Source of the DNA: Amia ocellicauda
Taxonomy: Eukaryota; Chordata; Actinopteri; Amiiformes; Amiidae
Assembly (NCBI RefSeq): GCF_036373705.1
Contig: NC_089856.1
Span: 14,600,501-14,664,500, forward strand
Direction of reading: 5' to 3'
DNA: 64,000 nt
Below are positions 45,201-56,500 of this stretch, piece after piece; within the stretch, counting starts at the first letter, position 1; each line of letters starts with the position of its first letter. The translations under genes were made by a program, and so were the position numbers. The notes under the pieces were generated by a model. That model was given only the letters and a program-made list of their open reading frames with translations. It was not told where the DNA came from and did not search any database.

Positions 45201-46625
45201 GGGGGCCCAGGACTGAGCCTTGGGGTACGCCTGTGAGGAGAGGTTGGGGAATGGATGAAGAACCGCGCCGGTTGTTGCGGTAGGAGGAGAACCAGATGAG
45301 AACTAGGTGGTGTTGACTGGGAGATGTGCTGCTTTGGGTCTGCGGCAAACATAACACTTGGCATTTAGACCAAGAAGTTCCAATTTGGTCTTGTCATTAT
45401 TGCAGGATCGCTGCTTTTTTGCAAACTCGATGTGGGCTTTGAGATGGCTTATTTTAGTAATGGCTACATAGTATACAGGCCAGTTTTGTGAAGTGTTCTG
45501 GATATTGTTGAATGCTGCACATTTTCTCCTATCTCAACCATTGAACTCTGTAGCTCTTTCAAAGTTATCATTGGCCTCAGAGTTGCATCTCTCAGCAGTT
45601 TCCTCCTTGCCCAGCTGCTCAGTTTCGGGGACTGCCTGATCTAGACAGGCTTGTGTCTTGGTGGTACAGTGCACCTTCCATATCTTAATTTTTGAGTAGA
45701 CTGTGCTCAAAGGCATTTTACATTTGTTGTATCCTTCTCCTGACCTGTGCTTTTCAATTAATGTATCCCTGGCTTGCTTTGAAAGCTCCTTGGTCTTCAT
45801 GATTGAGTCTTTGCTTGAAATTCACTCCCTGACCATGGAACCTCACAGACACAGGTGTTTTATTCTAAAATCATGTGAACCACTATTATTGTACACAGGC
45901 CATTCAACTAATTTTGTGTCTTGTTAAGGGCATGTTGTGCACCTGCATTAATAAAGGGTTTCTACATCAAAGGGGTTTAATACTTATGTAATCATTACCT
46001 TTTAATTTTTATTTTATATTAAATTAACTTTTAGTTTTTTTGCTATGAATATGTGGAGTGGGTTGTGTATAAATCACATGAATTCCTGCTTCAAATTGTC
46101 ATGACTGCAAGCTTTAAAGCAACAAAATGTGAAAACTGAGAAGGGTCTGAATACTTCTATATACTTGCAAATATATATATACACCCAGCTAACACACAAT
46201 CATACTCAACCTCTCTCTCTCTCAATCTGTCTGTATAAAAACTGCTCTCATACACACTCCCTCTCTCTCCATCCATCTGTATAAACCCTGTCAGAACACA
46301 CACTCGTACACACATGCGTTGACTCTCTCCAGTCATCTATATGTGTATAATCTCTGCTCACTCTCTCTTTCTGTCTTTGCCCCTGGCAGGAGAGGAGAGC
46401 CCCAAAGACCCCTGCGAGCAGACGGGCTCTCCTGCCCCGGTCATCCAGCACAGCTCTCTGTCATCCAGCCCTGCTGCAGGTCCCCAGAACGGAATGAGCG
46501 CGCGCGCCGCAGCCGAGGCAGTGGCCATGTCCGTGCTGGCTGGGATGGGCAGCCAGCGCTCCGAACCCGGGCCTGGCCCAGCCCACGTCATAATGGCACC
46601 ACAGTCTCAGCCTGCGGCCAGATGA
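35336..46625 (+). CDS. ATF7: Cyclic AMP-dependent transcription factor ATF-7
   Basis: Nuclear bZIP factor that binds CRE/AP-1 sites as homo- or heterodimer and responds to stress MAP kinases. Coding exons: 35336-35383, 38337-38433, 39459-39592, 40035-40181, 40580-40737, 41014-41113, 41283-41399, 41969-42118, 42302-42490, 42742-42844, 46390-46625. All join in frame and give 492 codons, near the mammalian length. In order: C2H2 finger split by intron 1 (Cys9, Cys14, His27, His31); the TP sites Thr51 and Thr53 in [19 protein letters not shown]; Pro/Ser-rich region with [16 protein letters not shown] and [14 protein letters not shown]; basic region and zipper (about 338-400, [15 protein letters not shown], then [14 protein letters not shown]); and a tail with [10 protein letters not shown] and [25 protein letters not shown] and the [11 protein letters not shown] block identify ATF7 rather than ATF2. 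The last intron is mostly transposon. Confidence 0.96.
36800..37005 (+). repeat. ACAC/ACTC minisatellite
   Basis: Tandem units of 'cactctcactctctaacaca' type, with (CA)n stretches, repeated about six times within ATF7 intron 1. Confidence 0.85.
37849..37885 (+). repeat. (TG)n microsatellite
   Basis: Uninterrupted TG run of about 37 nt in ATF7 intron 1. Confidence 0.95.
38337..38433 (+). CDS. ATF7: ATF7 coding exon 2
   Basis: [17 protein letters not shown] completes the zinc finger; [12 protein letters not shown] follows. Acceptor ctgcag, donor GTGCGT, phase 1. Confidence 0.96.
39459..39592 (+). CDS. ATF7: ATF7 coding exon 3 (activation domain)
   Basis: Carries [20 protein letters not shown] with the phospho-acceptor TP pair, then an acidic stretch [11 protein letters not shown]. 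Confidence 0.96.
40035..40181 (+). CDS. ATF7: ATF7 coding exon 4
   Basis: Contains the conserved [20 protein letters not shown] block (a SUMO-type VKEE motif) and a Ser-rich end. 49 codons, phase 0. Confidence 0.93.
40580..40737 (+). CDS. ATF7: ATF7 coding exon 5
   Basis: Encodes [20 protein letters not shown] and [17 protein letters not shown]. This block is diagnostic for ATF7. Ends in phase 2. Confidence 0.95.
40940..40975 (-). repeat. Retroposon 3' tail
   Basis: On the minus strand: catgccaataaagcataatt, then gaattgaa. The same type of tail is found at about 53944-53975 on +, so it is a dispersed LINE or SINE end. Confidence 0.5.
41014..41113 (+). CDS. ATF7: ATF7 coding exon 6
   Basis: Encodes [20 protein letters not shown] and MTSVIS. 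Donor GTGAGT. Confidence 0.93.
41283..41399 (+). CDS. ATF7: ATF7 coding exon 7
   Basis: Encodes [20 protein letters not shown] and SEAKM, conserved between ATF7 and ATF2. Confidence 0.95.
41969..42118 (+). CDS. ATF7: ATF7 coding exon 8
   Basis: Encodes [10 protein letters not shown] and, at the end, [15 protein letters not shown]. The middle ([12 protein letters not shown]) is poorly conserved. Confidence 0.93.
42302..42490 (+). CDS. ATF7: ATF7 coding exon 9 (basic region)
   Basis: Encodes [20 protein letters not shown] and [13 protein letters not shown], the DNA-contacting helix, then the start of the zipper. Preceded by a (CT)n tract. Confidence 0.97.
42742..42844 (+). CDS. ATF7: ATF7 coding exon 10 (leucine zipper)
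   Basis: Encodes [20 protein letters not shown] and [15 protein letters not shown]. The donor GTGAGA opens a (GA)n and (GAG)n purine tract at 42846-42912. Confidence 0.95.
43468..44532. mobile_element. PIF/Harbinger-type non-autonomous element
   Basis: Inverted ends (tgctggggtcacactacatg at left, cgtgtagtgttaccccagca at right) match over about 20 nt. The flanks are TAA at 43465-43467 and TAA at 44533-44535, a 3-bp duplication of the type used by Harbinger elements. 1,065 nt, no transposase. A SINE sits inside. Confidence 0.7.
43881..44050 (+). repeat. tRNA-derived SINE head
   Basis: A-box-like 'gtggagtagtggttaggg' (about 43892-43909) and B-box-like gggttcaaattt (43936-43947) form an internal Pol III promoter. 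The body runs 'cccttgagcaaggtgcttca' then 'tgctccagtaaa'. The tail is not complete. It lies inside the Harbinger-type element. Confidence 0.7.
44538..45345 (-). mobile_element. L2-type LINE fragment with reverse-transcriptase motifs
   Basis: On the minus strand [17 protein letters not shown] (about 45180-45231) and FYADDAQIF (YADD near 45121-45132) are RT signatures. A second frame continues with [30 protein letters not shown] and LRSVHWLPI, the end of L2-like ORF2. At least one frameshift separates them and the 5' part is missing, so it is a dead 5'-truncated copy. Confidence 0.8.
46390..46625 (+). CDS. ATF7: ATF7 last coding exon
   Basis: Encodes [40 protein letters not shown] and [13 protein letters not shown], then TGA. 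The acceptor is ccctggcag. Confidence 0.96.
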
Positions 46626-49600
46626 TAAGCGCAGCGCTGCCTCCCGGTCGCCAAAGCCATGGAACTCACCCACTGGCCAGAGACACAGGAGCAGGAGGAG
46701 ATGAGGAAGGGCGGGGTAGAGGGCTGGTTGCCTGGATGCATCTTTCCCCTCCACTCGTTATCCCTCTCTCAGCTCGCCCATACCACTCCTCTGCCCCCCC
46801 ACCAAGGACTCCCAATCCTCAGTCCCACCCTGACCCTGACCCATGTCCCTGGCCTGGAGCACAGCGGCTACTGGGACACAACCTGGGACAACTACGGAGC
46901 TTCCTGTCAATGTTTGACTGGACTCCCTACACCCCCGAACCCCCTGTATCTGCTCTCACTGGACTGTATGACTGCAGAACTCTTTCTGAACACACACACA
47001 CACACATATATACACACGCTCACACACTCACTCATACTGACACTCACTCACTCACAAACTTACTGAGGTTATCTGTTCTGTTGTTATTTTTGTGTTTTGT
47101 TTTTGGTATATTTTTCTACTTCCCCTCACTCCTGTTGATCAGGTGAAGAGTGAAGGGGAGCCCGGCCCTCGCCCCCAGCGGCACTGCTGGGTGTGATGAT
47201 AATACAGCAGTCAGTCACACCACACATACCCCCCACCTCTCTACACATACAACAGGTGTCCTGTTGTCATGCTGCCCCCTGTCTGTAATAGGAGGAGGTT
47301 CAATAGGAGCCTCTCGGTCTGCTTTTGGCATCGTCCATGTTGCTGCTGCTGCTCGGACCCTCTCTCCTCGCTGGTTCCTATGAACCTGCAGAAATACAGG
47401 AATTACTTATGTGCATGCATGCGTGAGTGTGTAGGCCCATCCCGCGGAGCCCGGCACCGGTCCTGGGGAGAGCTGGGTTTGCCCAATTTGTGTCTTTTTG
47501 TCTCAGACCCAGTTTATACACATATCTGTCCCAGTGTGTGTGCATGTGTGTGTATATATAGATATGCACATGTCATTTATGTATTGTCGTAAATTGCTAT
47601 ATACAAGTTAAGCGTTTAGATGCCATATGGTGAGCACTGACCCTCGGTTTGACTTATAAAGCTTGGTGACCAAAAACAAACAAACAGAATCATGTTTCTT
47701 CACTACCACAGATGGTATGAATTCTGATAATGAATTAGTGGAAGTAAAGATGTGTTATTTTATTATTTATTTGGCTGATGCCTCCTGTTGGGTAGGAAAC
47801 TAAACAATGTGCGAAGGATACATACTGTATAATGATATGTTAAAAAAAAAAAAAAAAGTGTACAGTTTTACAGTTTGGCGACCCACCGTGGCTCAGTGTA
47901 TCTGTATTATATGGCATTGGATATGGGAAAAGTAGACTACTTTCCACCCTCCCCCCCAGCTGATATTTGTCAGCATACCAAGCTTTTAAAGGGTTCAGCT
48001 GAGACCTGCTGGGGGTGCAGCAGCCCCTGCATTTTGTGCTGTGGGAGGCTCAGGCTCCCTCTCGGCGCTGTGTGCCGGTGCTCTGCTCACTTTTTGCATT
48101 GTTTTGTAAGGAAACGCATATAGGTTTCCAAGGGGCCTTAATCCGCACTCCCCACCTTCTACCCCACGCTTCCCTCCCACTCCTGCTTCAATACCAGCCA
48201 CTGCATCTCACTTTAACTATTGCATCACACTTGTAGACGCTTACAGTTAAAAATAAAGGTAGAGAATTGTGGTTCTCTTGCCAGTCCCTGGGGTGATGAT
48301 GGAGGTGAAAGCAAATCAGTGTGTCTATCCATTCTGTATCGGGAGAGATGGATAGAAGGGCCCATGCAGCATCATTCAGCATTGTGTTCAGATCCTTATT
48401 TCTGCTGGGGAAGCTGGGACAGATCCCTCTCCACCTGGCAGATGTCATTGTGCTGCAGCAGAAACTATTGGTCTGTGAGTGACAGACCTGCAGCTTCCCT
48501 CACTCTCACGTACAGTCCCTAGCTCTCTATCTCACACACTCTCACTCTCACCGTCACTCACTCATTTTCATATCCACTATCCCACTCTGGTGTCAGTCCA
48601 GGTGGGTGACTGCTTACTGTGGCGCTGCAGTGCTGTCCTCTCTGGGTGGGCGGGGGGTGCTGAGAGGCACATGGGACCCGAGGCCCCTGGAAGCTCCGAA
48701 AGGCCATCGTCCTCCACAGAGCAGCAAAACAAACGAACCACAGCAACACAAACTTTTAACTCCGCTGTCATATTAACAGTTGTCATTGGCACTTTTTATT
48801 TTTTAAGTTTGAATTTTACTTTTAACTGCCTGCTATTGTTAGGACTATACAAATACATGCTTATAATATATGCTTTGCTGGTATATAAATGTTTTTTTTT
48901 TTGGTTGTCATCATGAAATATAGAAACGCATTGTTTTCTTTTGTGTCTGTTTTCTAAAGTTCAGTTTTTTTTTTTCTTTTTTTTTTCTTTCCTGGTTTCA
49001 CAATGTAACCAATGTGACTTGTTATTTTTAAACAGACAAAAAAAATACTAATTCCTTGATGATTTAATTTTATTTTACTTTTGAGTTACCAATTGTGTGC
49101 CTGTGTGTGTATCTGAGTATGTATGTGTGGGTGTGTGTCTGTATGTATATACCTGTGTGTATGTGTCTATATGTGCGTGTGTTTGTATAAATCTGTCTAT
49201 GTGTGAGTGTGTGTGTGAGTGTGGGTGTCTCACTTGTCACTGTGTCTCTCTGGGTGAGTGTGTCTTACTGTGTGTGTGTGTATATGAGCGAGCATGTGTC
49301 TTACTGTATGTGTGTGAGTGAGTGAGCGCGTGTCTTACTGTGTGTCTGTGTGTGTATGTGTGTGTGTGAGCAGGGTGTTCTGCTCTGCTCTAGAAAGGCC
49401 CTGTATCCCTGTGCCCTCTCACCTCTGCACTCTCCCTTGTTCAATCCCAACATAAAACCATGTTTAATTTATTATGCAATATATATTGCAAGGGAGAAGA
49501 ATGAGAGTGAGTATATCAGTAACTAACAGCGATTTCATAACACTGTATATACCCCCAAGGTCAGCCTCAGCCCAGTGACTAAAGATAAAGACTATAAACT

Positions 49601-49800
49601 CCACTGCAGATACCGTCTAATTTTCCTGTTCGTGTACAAATCTATTTTGTGTGTAAGTCGCACTCCCCTCTGTCAGTCTTTTCTCAATGTACTGTACATA
49701 TGTGTACCATATATATCTACCTTTTTTCATGCATGCTGAAGTGGGATACTCTGAACACTTATCGTGCTGCTGTTTTAATTAAACAAACAAACCAAAAAGA
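46626..49800 (+). other. ATF7: Probable ATF7 3' UTR
   Basis: Non-coding after the stop. Candidate polyadenylation hexamers are AATAAA at 48252-48257 and ATTAAA at 49778-49783. Contains CA and TG tracts (46990-47030, 49090-49370) and a poly(A) run (47841-47858). Confidence 0.45.
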
Positions 49801-50930
49801 GTTGCCGTTTTTTTAGAAATCATGCCGTTTGTGGGGCGTGTCTCCTGTCTTCAAGAAAACCTGTTTCTGTGGGGGGAATGTGGGTTCAGGTGTGTGGGTG
49901 TGATTATACAGAGGCTTTCAGTTCTAGGGACCTCAATGCCAAACATGCAGTGCGCTCTGTTTCAATGATCTGTCTGTGTTGATCACCTGTGGTATTTAAA
50001 TATATGGTGAAGTTCTTTCCAGACCCCAGACTGGATGTGAGATGAAGAACAAATGAATACAGAAGGCTCATCCTTGTGACCCTGGGGTCTAAAACGGGGT
50101 TGTGATTGAGTCCATTAATGTCATTCAGCCTGGCATCGTGAGGGTTCATTTCTGAGATTCACGTTTTTTCCCTTTGTGTTTGAAAATGTTTTCAATCATT
50201 TTGTATGAGTGTGTTGTGAATGGTTGTATTCGCTCGCTCTGGATTGTATTGAGCGCAGGGTATTGGCTAAGACCGACACGTTTGCGCAGTTATGAATGGG
50301 AATTCCCCGTTGCTAGGGTAGAATCTCACGTAGCTCCTGAGTGCAGTGCTAGATTTGGCCAACAGGTGGCGCGAGTGGCGACCAGGCTGATTTTGGTTTC
50401 ACTCATGAACGGTGCTTTGTGGGATTTGTAGTCTTTCAGTTTACTTAAAAAATAAAAATCTACTAAATATTCATATTGTTGTGTGAATTTGTGGAAAATT
50501 CACTGAAACAGCATTTTATGTATCAATAGTATATTTAATAAATGCATTCTTATGGAATATTTTTTTTGTGATTACTGCAACTGCTGTCTAAATTACAGCT
50601 CTTCTTTATAATCTGCAGACAGGGAGGCCTTGTGCTCTAGTGATGAAAAGCTTTTTTTTTTTGTGAAAGTCCTTCCACGTCTCAAAGGCAAGGGTTGAAA
50701 AGGAACATGCTCTGTAGGAAGGGGCGTGGAGAGGGGTACAGTGAATCTTCTGGCACAGGAGGATCTGAGAGGTCTGGATGGAAATTAAGGATAGCTGAGG
50801 ATAGTCAAATTCTTGAACTGGATGAAAGTTTAAGGTAAACTACGGTAATAGCCTATGTAGGGAAAAAACAGGCAGGAAAATAACATTCAGCTGCAGTTGC
50901 TTAGTGTGACCACCTGAAGGCGCTACACTA
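49800..50930. other. ATF7-DIP2B spacer
   Basis: No exon seen. One CTCF-like motif at 50359. Otherwise unremarkable AT-rich sequence. Confidence 0.45.
50359..50372 (+). promoter_or_regulatory. CTCF-like site
   Basis: CCAACAGGTGGCGC matches the CTCF core with one mismatch (A at position 4). Spacer between ATF7 and DIP2B. Orientation is opposite to the two upstream motifs. Confidence 0.45.
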
Positions 50931-51271
50931 CATGCAGTCACGGCGCTGTGAAAACAAGGGCGCCCCGTGTTGAAGTGTGGCGGTACGGAGGGGAGCCGGC
51001 AGGGGGCAGCACTGCGCGGAAGCGCAGGGAGATGAGGTCATGTGATTCAGTGGCTGAATTTTTTTTTTTTTTTTTTTCTCCTGTTCATCTCAGTATGGCG
51101 GAGACGGAGAGTCGCACGGATGGATTTTAAACTGTATTTTCGTTCCTGTTTCGTGCCGTGAAGGAGGATTTTACTGTCACCCTTGGCATTCGTTTTTTTG
51201 TTTTATTGAATGTGATTTTTTAATGTGGTTGTATCTTATAATTTAACGTAAACATCATTGCTGTGGCAACC
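50930..51271 (+). promoter_or_regulatory. DIP2B: DIP2B promoter and 5' UTR
   Basis: CpG-rich stretch around 50940-51120, with two ATGGCGG cores (51094-51100 and at the start codon) that resemble YY1 elements. A TTTTT run near 51060-51077. The transcription start is not fixed. Confidence 0.5.
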
Positions 51272-51356
51272 ATGGCGGACCGCGGGGTGGATTTATCGGA
51301 GCTTCCCAAAGAGATCAGAGAGCAGCTGGCCGAGCTGGACCTGGAGCTGTCGGAGG
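51272..51356 (+). CDS. DIP2B: DIP2 family first coding exon, probably DIP2B
   Basis: Encodes MADRGVDLSELPKEIREQLA and ELDLELSEG, then a GTGAGA donor in phase 1. This is the start of the DMAP1-binding domain in DIP2 proteins (disco-interacting protein 2), which are large cytoplasmic and nuclear proteins with AMP-binding-like domains. DIP2B is chosen because mammalian LARP4 and DIP2B are neighbours; DIP2A or DIP2C cannot be excluded from 28 residues. Start context is optimal (A at -3, G at +4). No later exon is visible to 64000, which fits a large first intron. Confidence 0.8.
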
Positions 51357-54300
51357 GTGAGAGAGAGCGGGATTCACACACAATCATAATTCAGTTATCA
51401 CTCGCATCCAGCACACGGACACGCGTGTCCTTTTCGCGTTCCCCCACAGCGCCTGGCGTGTTGTTATTGGGGCTGTTTAACGTGTCGCCTGGCAGAAGCT
51501 GGGGTTCCTCCGAGTAAATCAGCTAATTTAATTGTGTGTGAGAGAGAGAGAGAATTTGTATGTTTGTGTATTAGTGTGTGTGTGATCGAGAGAGAGAGAG
51601 AGAGTGTGTGTGTATATGAGTGTTTTTTCAATCTTCTGTATTGGTGTATTTATTTTGTGCTACAGATGTGAGAGCCGTGTGTTTTTGCTCCCGTGTTGTC
51701 AAAACAAAGATTTTATTGTTGCACTCTAGCGATTGTTACACAAAGTGGCGGATTGGTGCTGGGCTGTACTGTCCGTACAGTGCCCGGGTCGTCGTTTTCA
51801 TATTGACTGTGGGTCGGGGTGTGGGGGGGGATATAGTCTGGTTCTCGACGAATAACACTGTAACCGGTGTAGTGTACAGAATGGGTTTAAAAAGAAATGC
51901 ATATAATTACATTATTAATTTAATCAAAATCTTTATTTCTGTAGTTCACTCATGCATCTTTATGTAAGCAGGTGGGTTAGATAATAGTCAGCTCTAATTC
52001 AGGTTAAGTGATCGTAATATTATAATTATGAATAATTACTGTTCGTTGCCATTGTTCTTATACAATATGTAGTTGGATATGATGGACAGATGTGTTATAG
52101 GCCCAGCTACTGTTGACTCCGGACACATGAAAGTGTTTAAAGTGTTGAGCTGCCTCCCTGACATCTATAGTGTCTCCAGTCGGCATTTCAACCTACATCT
52201 GGATTTCAGCTTTGCTCTGGCTATAACTGCGTGGGAAGTTATGCGCTTTTCTAGTGTCTTCTGTATCGTTTTGACTTTTTTGTTTTTCATGTTGTGTGAA
52301 GCGTTTATTTGAATTCATTTGGAACGTGTTTCATTCTAACTTCTCGACTGTAATGGTCATTCTGTAATAATAAGATGGAGAAAGTATGAATTACAAAACC
52401 TGACTAATGTATTAATAAGGTGTGCACTGCCCTTGTATACCCCCACGTGCTGGAGTCGGTGCGCCCTGAAGGTGTGTCGGCCGGTGAGCACAGGCCCCTC
52501 TCTCCCTCGGGTAGACGGACGGGCACCGCTTTGCCTTATCAGTGTGACCCCGGAGCACTGCCTTTGCATACACACGCAAGTCAAAGCACTCATTATTCCT
52601 CTGCCCCTCTCCGTGCCAGCCCCACGGGCGTGCCGGTGTGTGACGGTCGCAGTGCGCGGCTGCTGTTGTCCGGCCCTATGCAAATTCCTGTAGGTCGGAT
52701 AATGCAAAGTTATGTAATAGGTTCCATTACAGCAAGAAGGGGACTTGTAGTGAACAGCCCCTTTGTTTATTTCTGTGCCAACCCACTAAGGACAGCAGCC
52801 CGTGGGTTGGGGGCCAATTTACAATACATGTGCCCATACTGTGTCCGCCGCCCCCCCCCCCTATATTCAGTTAATAATACAATACAAAATAAAATAAAAA
52901 AACAAATGTTGCACTGTTCCGTTGTATTACCTAACTCGGCTCCATGAGTCACAGTATGTAATCCGTGTGTCCGGGTGCAGAGGCATAGTTGGGGGAGGCA
53001 GGCAGGGAGTGAGTAATGCTCCACAGCTCTGGGCAATACTGGATACCTTATCGTGCTCTCATCAGCCCAGGCGGAAAGAGAGACAGGGAGAGGCAGAGAT
53101 GGGAACAGGACTGAGCCGGGCCGTACAGCACCCGTCTCTCAAATTAATCCAAATTAAAAACTCTTCTTATTGGCCTGACAGGGGGACACTAGTGTCGCCA
53201 AAGCGCCCACACACAGCTCCAGTGCTGAGTCACAGTGCTGTACAGACAGTACATATACACCTAAATACAGATGTCATCTGCTAAACACAGAACTGTGTGG
53301 TTCTCCCCCACCCCTTCCCCTCTCTCCCTCCTTCCCTTTTCTCTGTTTATTCTGTGCTCAGTGTCACAGGTTTCCTTTTATGTGGTTATATGAATGTCAG
53401 ACAGAGTTATTAGTCATTGTTGATCATTATTAGTCAGTTTTTTTGGGATGCTCTTGCATGTGCTTCCTGCAGGTATGAAGTGATTCATTTTATTCCAAAT
53501 GATCACTGGATCCATCCAATGTATTTATCATTTGGCCATGTACTGATCAGACACCGTCAGCACCCCCCCTTAACTTTAGATGAAACACTGTCAGCACCCA
53601 CCACCCACTGGCATTGATGAAATAAGGATGGCCCCCCTAAATCGGCCACCCTGTTGAAAATGTTCTGGACACGCCTCTGCTGCCAATAAATTGGTTCAAT
53701 CTGTTATTCAGGCCATTGTGTGTGTGTGTGTGTGTGTGTGTGCCAGGCTGAGCTGTCAGCATGACAGTGTGATTGTGAGAGAGTTGTGTGTGAAGTGCGT
53801 GTGTAGGTGTTTGAATGTGTGCATGTTTGTGTGAGATTGTGTATTCTTATCAATTAATTCCTGTCACTCTGTGATAAAAAAAGTTTAAAGAACTGATGTA
53901 ATTGGTTATATTGTACCTGCATTGGCAATACTGCTGTGCAAGTCATGCCAATAAAGCTTTGAATTTGAATTTGTTTGAGTGGCTGTGTAGATCCGTCTGT
54001 GTGTGTTTGGAAGTGTGTGAGTGCACCACTCTCTCAGCCCTTCCCTCTCCCTCTGTGCCTCTTTATTTCCCCTTCCCCTCTCTTTCTCTCTATCCCTCTT
54101 TCAATCTAGGTCAGGGAGCATAAGTGTAGAGAATCTCTGCTCTCTGTGAGCTGTAGAGCAGAGTTTCTCTCGCTCTCTCTCTCCCTGGGGATTCTCAGTG
54201 CAATGGAGTGGTGAGGCAGGTGGGTAGAGTGTACAGCCAGCCAGCCAGCCAGGGCCATCCTGTCAGTGTAACAGTGAGCAGCTCCGGTCAGCTCTCACAG

Positions 54301-56500
54301 GGCAGTGGGGAAGCTGGGGAGATTACCCAGCCTGCCCCAGTCTCTGCATTGCTGAAGCTGGGTCACGTGCACAAGCCCCCCCCCCCCCCTCTTTACTTCT
54401 CTCTCTCTCCCCCTATTCTGCTGCCTCTCTCTTTCTCTCCCTCTCTCTTCAGTCCCTAGTCTCTCTGCCTCCCTTGCTCCCGCTCTCTCTCTGCATTCAT
54501 TGTTGGGGACAGGGTGTGTTCAGGGCTATCAGATTTCCTGCCAGTCAGTCAGCTGCACTTTTTAAAAAACCCAAACGCTGACATCATGGGGCGAGGGCCC
54601 CATAGAGAGTGTGAGGGTCTGAGTTAGAATACATTTGTGTGTGTGTGTGTGTGAATACATTGTGTTTGGGAGATAGTGACAGGCAGGAAGCTGACAGTGT
54701 TTGTACAGACCAGCTGAACCTGCAGATAGGGGGCTCCCTCCCTCCTTGCATCTCTCCCTCTCTTGGAGGCTTAAAACTTCCACCAAAAAAATACAATAAT
54801 ACATAGACGAATGAATAGAGTGTGGTGTAAAGTGTTGATCGCGCTCTGGACACAAACACAGCGAAAGGGGGAGTGCGGGAGACATAGATAGAGGCTGCGG
54901 GGGATTCCTGTGATCTACAGTGTGGTTCATTCACAAGTGGACAGAGGTGTGTGCAGGGGTGACACCAGGGTAGTTCTTTGGGTGGCGGGCACCCCCCCTA
55001 AAATCCATCCACCACTGAAATGAGAATACCCCCCCAATCAGATCCATCTCCGTGTCAACCCGTGCACCACAGGGGGACAGCACTTCGCTTTCAGTTATTT
55101 AAAACTGAAACAAATATTTTCCATTCTGCTGTTTCCAGCCAATCGCTGCAGCAGGAGTAGTCATTGGAATCACTCCAGTCCAGCCACTGTCACACTGACC
55201 CTCAGCAGGGAAACTTGGGTATAATAACCGATAAAACTCAAGTATCATTTAGAGATGGAAATATTTGTTTTATAAAGCCTGCATCATTATTGTATGCATT
55301 TACTTGTATGCCTTTATATCAGAATGTTTGTTGTGAAAAAAGACTGAAATGTTTTGTAGAATAGAAACATGCTGCGTGAAATCTCATCTTGTTACTTCTG
55401 CTTGTGTTTGTGGTTCTACATTTTGCATGGGATATTAAAAGGCTTCCAAGAGGCTGTGTACTAAATATATATGAGTAGACACATTCTGCGATTCTTAAGG
55501 ATTACCATTAGAAGTGATGTCACAATGCAGTGACCCCAGCACATCTCACTGATGATGCTTGATATAACAATTTTAAAACCATGTATGGAGCCTAGCATGC
55601 TGTGACTGTGAATTGGCACAGAGAGTAGGGCTTGCTTGCTGTTATTTTGGAACTGCTTCACATCCAACCCCCCCCCCCCCCCAACTGTAGTACTGTATGC
55701 ATTCGTGTGAGGCCTATTCATTCTTATCAACACATCATTCATAATCTTCCAACAGCTAATGATTGTCATATTTTTATATTGCATCTGTAAAAAACGCTGT
55801 ATAAGTTATGATCTGTTCTGGACATGAAAACTGTCTGGACAAGATGATGCACATTAGTGCCACTGATGACGATTACAATAAACACACAAAGAAAAAGCAT
55901 TTGACTGGTTACTTTTTCTACATCTGTCTGCTATTATGGTCAGTTATAACTGGCGACCCTCCCAATTACTAACTAATTATATGACCAATTAGAACAGCGC
56001 CTCTCAGACTTGGACAGAGTGTGCAGGAGGAATCAGTCTGTCTGTACTGACAAAAGATCGATGTGATAATAAGAGCAGGGTTTGCAATCCTTGAAAATGC
56101 TTGAATATTAAGGTGGTATTTTCAATATTATGAAAGTGCTGGAATTTTGTGAATATATATATATATATATATTTAAATGTGCTAATCACTGTCATAATAA
56201 ATCGGCAATCTGATTAAATGAATTAACTGCAGTGGTTAGAGAGAGCCAGTTGATTGCTTTATGCTGCGGCCAATACGACTACTGTTTGATCTGTCGGTGT
56301 GTTTTGATGGGTTAGATCCCGTTAACACTTATTAGGCCGGCCCTGGGCCACCTCAAATTTAGTCCGGCTTTTTTTTTTTTTTTTTTTAGAGACCCTGTTC
56401 ACATTTGCAAGTTTAGGAGGCTTAAGTGCGTTCACACATGCAGGTGAAAAGGGGGCCTAAACGAAATGCATGCCGGGAATTAAACAAATTTGCTCAAACA
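51357..56500. other. DIP2B: Presumed DIP2B intron 1, first part
   Basis: No exon recognised. Contains AG/TG tracts (51540-51612, 53719-53743), C homopolymers (54379-54390, 55670-55682) and a retroposon tail (53917-53975). Confidence 0.45.
53917..53975 (+). repeat. Retroposon 3' tail
   Basis: Ends 'catgccaataaagctttgaa' then 'tttgaatttg'. This is the same tail type as the inverted one in ATF7 intron 5. Confidence 0.5.

Larger units (their letters stand above)
43131..46170 (-). mobile_element. Tc1-like transposon remnant in ATF7 intron 10
   Basis: Starts at TA (43129-43130) with 'cagtgctttgcaaaagtatt' and ends with the inverted 'gaatacttctatatacttgc', so ends share an AGTATT..GACCCTTC core. 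The minus strand carries a Tc1 transposase N-terminus ([20 protein letters not shown], 45739-45800) and a degenerate later segment (near 45370-45400, [16 protein letters not shown]). The right TIR is diverged. Its interior is replaced by a Harbinger-type element and an L2 fragment. No intact transposase remains. Confidence 0.65.

Noticed and set aside
46319..47146. 275-codon + frame and a 135-codon + frame over the ATF7 last exon
   Set aside because: Out-of-frame readings across ATF7 exon 11 and the 3' UTR, ending in CA-repeat translation.
50906..50920. Fourth CTCF-like word (ccacctgaaggcgc)
   Set aside because: Two core mismatches.
52420..52947. 175-codon + frame in the DIP2B intron
   Set aside because: No domain, no splice partners, low-complexity composition.
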